Positions 5,147 to 7,766 of a stretch of 7,766 bases of DNA are shown here, piece by piece. Every line of letters starts with the position of its first letter. Positions within the stretch are counted from its first letter, which is position 1. The DNA is from WTJY01 sp045105475 (GTDB lineage Bacteria; Chloroflexota; Anaerolineae; Promineifilales; Promineifilaceae), in the NCBI GenBank assembly GCA_045105475.1, contig JBGCDP010000267.1:1-7766 (forward strand), written 5' to 3'. Below the pieces are notes generated by a model. The model was not told the DNA's origin, ran no database searches, and was given only the letters and a program-made list of their open reading frames with translations. The translations under genes and the position numbers were made by a program.

Positions 5147-6061
5147 ATGTCACGAGTGCTAATAACCGGCGGGACCGGTTTTATCGGGAAAAATCTGGTG
5201 AACCGGCTAGTTGCCGACGGCCAACATGATATTTGCCTGCTTGTGCGTGAGCCTTATGGAATGGGAACGCCATTGCCAACCCCTTTAAATAACCTGCGCG
5301 AAAAGATCGATCTTTTTTTTGCAGATCTACGCACAGCCAACTTGGTCAACCGGGCGGTTCGCGATGCGGCACCTGATATCGTTGTGCATTTGGCGGCCGT
5401 TGGGTCAACCGATCCCTTTTTGTCTCCCCATAAAGCAGTGCGCCATAATGTAGATGGGATGATTAATCTCGTTGAAGCCTGCTTTGAAAAAAACTACACG
5501 ACTAAAAAAATGATCGTAGCCCGTACGCCGGGCGAGCTAACAAAGATGAATCCGTATGCGGCAAGTAAATTAGCCGGATGGCATTTTTGTGAAATGTATG
5601 CTCGCACGCGCAGTTTCCCCATTTTCGGCGGGATGATTTTTCAGGCTTTCGGCCCTTGGCAGCCTAAGCGTGCGATTATTCCAGCCGCCATGTCGGCCGC
5701 ACTTAAGCACGAAGATTTCCCAATGACGGCCGGAACGCAAAAGCGGGACTGGATCCATGTAGATGACGTTGTTTCTGGCTTTGAGGCAGCAATGGATGCA
5801 AACAAGCTCGCTCCTGGGGATACCATCGAGTTAGGCACGGGTAACTGCTACAGCGTAGCCAAAATGGTTGAGACTATTTACGACATTAGCGAGAGCGGAG
5901 GCAAGCCGCTTATTGGGGCATTGCCCAGCCGTCCGGGGGAAGCCCCGCTACAAGTCGCAAATGTTGACGAAAGCGAAGCACTTACCGGCTGGCGACCGAA
6001 ACTTTCGCTTGAAGATGGTTTGCGCCAAATGCAGATGACGCTTGAAGCAGAGTTAGCCTAA
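5147..6061 (+). CDS. NAD-dependent epimerase/dehydratase, extended SDR family
   Basis: This is a cytoplasmic oxidoreductase that most likely reduces, epimerises or dehydrates a nucleotide sugar. The N-terminal Rossmann motif is VLITGGTGFIG at 4-14 (Gly8, 11, 14). HLAAVGSTDP at 81-90 and NVDGMINLVEAC at 101-112 follow the extended-SDR pattern. The catalytic YxxxK is Tyr137/Lys141 in NPYAASKLAG. The C-terminal half carries FGPWQPKRA at 168-176, RDWIHVDDVV at 200-209 and GWRPKLSLEDGL at 281-292, all typical. The Ser/Thr catalytic segment, usually SSxxxYG about 20 or more residues before Tyr, is compressed to MIVARTPGEL at 122-131; Thr127 is the only candidate and sits 10 residues from Tyr137. 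Following a cytidylyltransferase-like gene by 116 bases, it may act on that product, but 304 residues is short for a CDP-glucose 4,6-dehydratase, so the reaction is not assigned. Confidence 0.85.
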   Translation: MSRVLITGGTGFIGKNLVNRLVADGQHDICLLVREPYGMGTPLPTPLNNLREKIDLFFADLRTANLVNRAVRDAAPDIVVHLAAVGSTDPFLSPHKAVRHNVDGMINLVEACFEKNYTTKKMIVARTPGELTKMNPYAASKLAGWHFCEMYARTRSFPIFGGMIFQAFGPWQPKRAIIPAAMSAALKHEDFPMTAGTQKRDWIHVDDVVSGFEAAMDANKLAPGDTIELGTGNCYSVAKMVETIYDISESGGKPLIGALPSRPGEAPLQVANVDESEALTGWRPKLSLEDGLRQMQMTLEAELA

Positions 6062-6100
6062 ATTTAAAGCAGAGCCACAATCTTTCTGACCAATTGAATA

Positions 6101-6129
6101 TTGCCAAAACAGCCTAATCAAGAGATTCT
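6101..6129 (+). promoter_or_regulatory. Possible leaderless promoter of the SGNH hydrolase gene
   Basis: TTGCCA (6101-6106), five of six to consensus, and GATTCT (6124-6129) are 17 bases apart. The -10-like box ends exactly six bases before the ATG at 6136, the same arrangement as at the preceding gene. The -10 is imperfect. An alternative is a weak ribosome site AAGAGA at 6119-6124 on a longer transcript. Confidence 0.35.
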
Positions 6130-6135
6130 TAACGC

Positions 6136-6975
6136 ATGAAAAAATTAGCACCCTTCATTCTAATTACAGTTTTCAGCCTATTTTTGATTGGCAACCTTCA
6201 AACATCAAATGCGGCCGAAAGACCGGCAACTCAAACGCTATATCTGCTGGGCGATTCGTGGACCCAGCAAGCGGCCGATGATCACGGCACGTTTGAGAAA
6301 GCTCTGTTGGAACGTGGCCTCGCGGATTCAATTGATGTCCAAAGTTTTGCAATTAGTGGATCAACGGCGGATGAGTGGGCCAATGACAACGGAAATCGCT
6401 TATCCAATTTAACCAATGCCATTAAAAATGACCCCCTACCAAATCCGGTTGTCTTTTTTACACTAGGTGGAAATGATTTACGTGATGCTTTTATCGCCGG
6501 ACCAAACCCGGCCGCCTACGACGATATCGAGGCAGACGTACGTGTGGTTATTAATGCGCTGAATGCCAGCCGAAGCGATATCAAGATCGTTATGGGTGGA
6601 TATGACATCTTAAATCCAGATATAAGCCCGGCCATCTGCAATTTTGCAGCAAATGCTCTGTTTGGCAGCACAGATCCGGCCGTTGTCAATCCATACGTCA
6701 TCCAACTGTATGACACAATTAAAATCGTGGCCGATGATTTCGATCATGTTGATGCGATAAATACAAATGGAAGTCTGCAAGGCACACCTGGCAACCCAGC
6801 AATCGACCAATGGAGCCCTGTCGGATTAATTGCAGACTGTATTCATCCAAACTCTGCAGGGTATGACCTTTACATTGGTACAGTATTTGACCAACGCCTA
6901 GAAACGTTGCTTATGTCGACAAATACATCAGCAAGCTTTGCAATCTTATTACCTTTCGTTTCAACTGGTGAGTAA
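6136..6975 (+). CDS. Secreted SGNH/GDSL-family hydrolase
   Basis: This is an exported serine esterase or lipase-like enzyme; the ester it cuts (lipid, acetylated glycan or other) cannot be read from the sequence. A signal peptide spans about 1-26: KK, a hydrophobic stretch at 5-19, then SNA before Ala27. All four family blocks are present in the mature part: LLGDSW with nucleophile Ser41, ISGS with Gly75, LGGNDLRD with Asn113, and DCIHPN with Asp234 and His237. Cys168 and Cys235 may pair after export. After the catalytic domain, residues 264-279 end in a hydrophobic SFAILLPFV and STGE. This is not a sortase signal, since LPFVSTG is not LPxTG and no basic tail follows. It recalls the short LPxV-type ends of some Chloroflexota secreted proteins, which is only an impression. 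The neighbouring sugar-nucleotide genes would fit a cell-envelope role, but no operon link is visible. Confidence 0.88.
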   Translation: MKKLAPFILITVFSLFLIGNLQTSNAAERPATQTLYLLGDSWTQQAADDHGTFEKALLERGLADSIDVQSFAISGSTADEWANDNGNRLSNLTNAIKNDPLPNPVVFFTLGGNDLRDAFIAGPNPAAYDDIEADVRVVINALNASRSDIKIVMGGYDILNPDISPAICNFAANALFGSTDPAVVNPYVIQLYDTIKIVADDFDHVDAINTNGSLQGTPGNPAIDQWSPVGLIADCIHPNSAGYDLYIGTVFDQRLETLLMSTNTSASFAILLPFVSTGE

Positions 6976-7011
6976 TCTCAAGAGGTTGAACTTAAATAGA
7001 CAGGTAACTGT

Positions 7012-7049
7012 TGAGGCCCTTTATTCATTATTCAGCCTCAGATAATTTT
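7012..7049 (+). terminator. Possible terminator of the SGNH hydrolase gene
   Basis: TGAGGC (7012-7017) and GCCTCA (7035-7040) form a perfect 6-base-pair stem with a long 17-base loop, followed by GATAATTTT. The short T-run on the + side suits termination of the gene ending at 6975. The convergent amidotransferase gene has no T-run on its side of the hairpin. The long loop makes the call moderate. Confidence 0.4.
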
Positions 7050-7093
7050 GATAAACTCAGCATTGAAGGCTTACACAGAAATTGCTTGCAACT

Positions 7094-7762
7094 TCACGCT
7101 ATTAGATCAAAAAAGTTAGCCAAGAATGTCCGGCCGTCCGTGTGTTCTTCATCCCATTCTTCAGGATGAAATTGGACGCTAAATAGCGGCATAGAGTCGT
7201 GCGCCATGAACTGAATCGGCGTTATATCAGAAGAGGCAAAGGTGCTGAAACCGGCCGGAAGCGACTTCACCTCCCAATAGTGAGCCTGAAACATCACCAA
7301 TTCTTTGCCTAATCCAGCCAAAAGCGGGTGGTCTTGGGTCACTTTCACAGGTGTCATCCCAAACTCATGCGTCCGATTTTGCCAACCGCCACCAGTCATT
7401 GTCCCTGACTCTGCTTCGTTAATAGGCTTAACATCAACACCATAAAGTTCTGACAACATTTGGTGCCCGCCGCAAAAACCGATAGTCGGCCGAGTGACCG
7501 TCTGAAATATTTGGCGCATACCCGCCATATCTGATTTTGAATAGTGGGTCAATTCAGTTGAAGAACCACTAACGCAGATCGCTTTTATCCCAAGTGAATC
7601 GAGATATTCAGGCGAAACCTTTTCATAACGGATAATCAGACAAGGTTCACCACTCAATTCTTCAAGCTTATATTTAACATTGAGCAAGCGGGCCAAACGT
7701 GCAGCCCAACGCTCCTTGTTCGCCTTCATACTCATATGCTCAATATCGATATATGCGATCAT
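7094..7762 (-). CDS. Stand-alone class I glutamine amidotransferase
   Basis: The protein has the class I (triad) amidotransferase fold, which releases ammonia from glutamine and normally hands it to a partner synthase; some relatives act as peptidases or gamma-glutamyl hydrolases. All 222 residues are this one domain. Cys97 lies in the nucleophile elbow GFCGGHQML (95-103), and His199 and Glu201 lie in VQFHPEEW (196-203), so the triad is complete. ICVSGSS at 62-68 matches the oxyanion-side strand, and HEFGMTPV (132-139) and the DGRTFLANF end resemble the GuaA/TrpG group. No synthase domain or partner gene is visible, so the acceptor is unknown. The start (MIAYIDIEH) matches the first strand of the fold and looks right, but only four bases lie upstream in the window, so a longer form and the ribosome site cannot be checked. 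It is convergent with the hydrolase gene. Confidence 0.87.
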   Translation of the reverse strand: MIAYIDIEHMSMKANKERWAARLARLLNVKYKLEELSGEPCLIIRYEKVSPEYLDSLGIKAICVSGSSTELTHYSKSDMAGMRQIFQTVTRPTIGFCGGHQMLSELYGVDVKPINEAESGTMTGGGWQNRTHEFGMTPVKVTQDHPLLAGLGKELVMFQAHYWEVKSLPAGFSTFASSDITPIQFMAHDSMPLFSVQFHPEEWDEEHTDGRTFLANFFDLIA

Positions 7763-7766
7763 AATG

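Larger units (their letters stand above)
127..7492. repeat. Highly iterated palindrome CGGCCG, 25 dispersed copies
   Basis: The six-base palindrome CGGCCG starts at 127, 369, 1672, 2243, 2524, 2598, 2712, 3324, 3347, 3798, 4107, 4319, 4515, 4596, 4753, 5394, 5694, 5727, 6212, 6272, 6509, 6677, 7131, 7252 and 7487. GGCCGG at position 1 may be a further copy cut by the edge. At about 50% GC roughly two are expected. All copies lie within genes, in all codon phases: 15 as NCG-GCC-GNN, 5 as CGG-CCG and 5 as NNC-GGC-CGN. Flanking bases show no clear longer consensus. Other GC-only palindromes were rare by eye. The copies were located by hand. Confidence 0.8.

Noticed and set aside
6955..6972. LPFVSTG as a sortase LPxTG anchor in the hydrolase
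   Set aside because: The spacing does not fit LPxTG, and there is no following membrane helix or basic tail.
1..7766. tRNA, rRNA, CRISPR array, insertion sequence, toxin-antitoxin pair or defence island
   Set aside because: No tRNA-like clover arms, no regular direct repeats with spacers, no transposase frame and no small gene pairs were seen on either strand.

Overview
The window looks like an ordinary stretch of bacterial chromosome of roughly 50% GC. It carries eight protein genes and no RNA genes, insertion sequences or CRISPR array that I can see. A short (archaeal-type) phosphatidylserine decarboxylase, weakly clustered genes with mixed strands, and a secreted hydrolase ending in an LLPF-type hydrophobic tail recall Chloroflexota such as Anaerolineae or Herpetosiphon-like lineages. 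That assignment is an impression, not a demonstration.

Layout: (1) 2-457, + strand, the C-terminal part of phosphatidylserine decarboxylase, cut by the left edge. (2) 516-1526, +, an AT-rich unrecognised membrane protein with a signal peptide, a cysteine-bearing outer domain and about five membrane helices. (3) 1523-2935, -, a 14-helix-type MFS exporter, which shares a TTAA stop palindrome with gene 2. (4) 3083-4138, +, MtnA-type methylthioribose-1-phosphate isomerase, divergent from the exporter. (5) 4200-5030, +, a nucleotidyltransferase of the glucose-1-phosphate cytidylyltransferase (RfbF) type. (6) 5147-6061, +, an extended short-chain dehydrogenase/epimerase. (7) 6136-6975, +, a secreted SGNH/GDSL hydrolase. 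(8) 7094-7762, -, a stand-alone class I glutamine amidotransferase with a complete catalytic triad. The 5'-most gene boundary on each edge is limited by the window.

Genes 5 and 6 plausibly cooperate: one would make an activated nucleotide sugar and the other would modify it, for a surface glycan. The remaining genes look like single-gene units with their own promoters. MtnA has no other methionine-salvage gene beside it here. No gene stretch longer than 150 bases is empty; the six intergenic gaps run from 58 to 147 bases.

The most notable signal is not a gene. The palindrome CGGCCG occurs 25 times in 7.77 kb, about two being expected by composition. The sites lie in all three codon phases and on genes of both orientations, so this looks like a highly iterated palindrome comparable in kind to cyanobacterial HIP1. 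The only long gap in it coincides with the AT-rich membrane-protein gene, which may be a recent arrival. A second pattern is that three start codons follow a possible -10 box by exactly six bases, which suggests leaderless transcripts.
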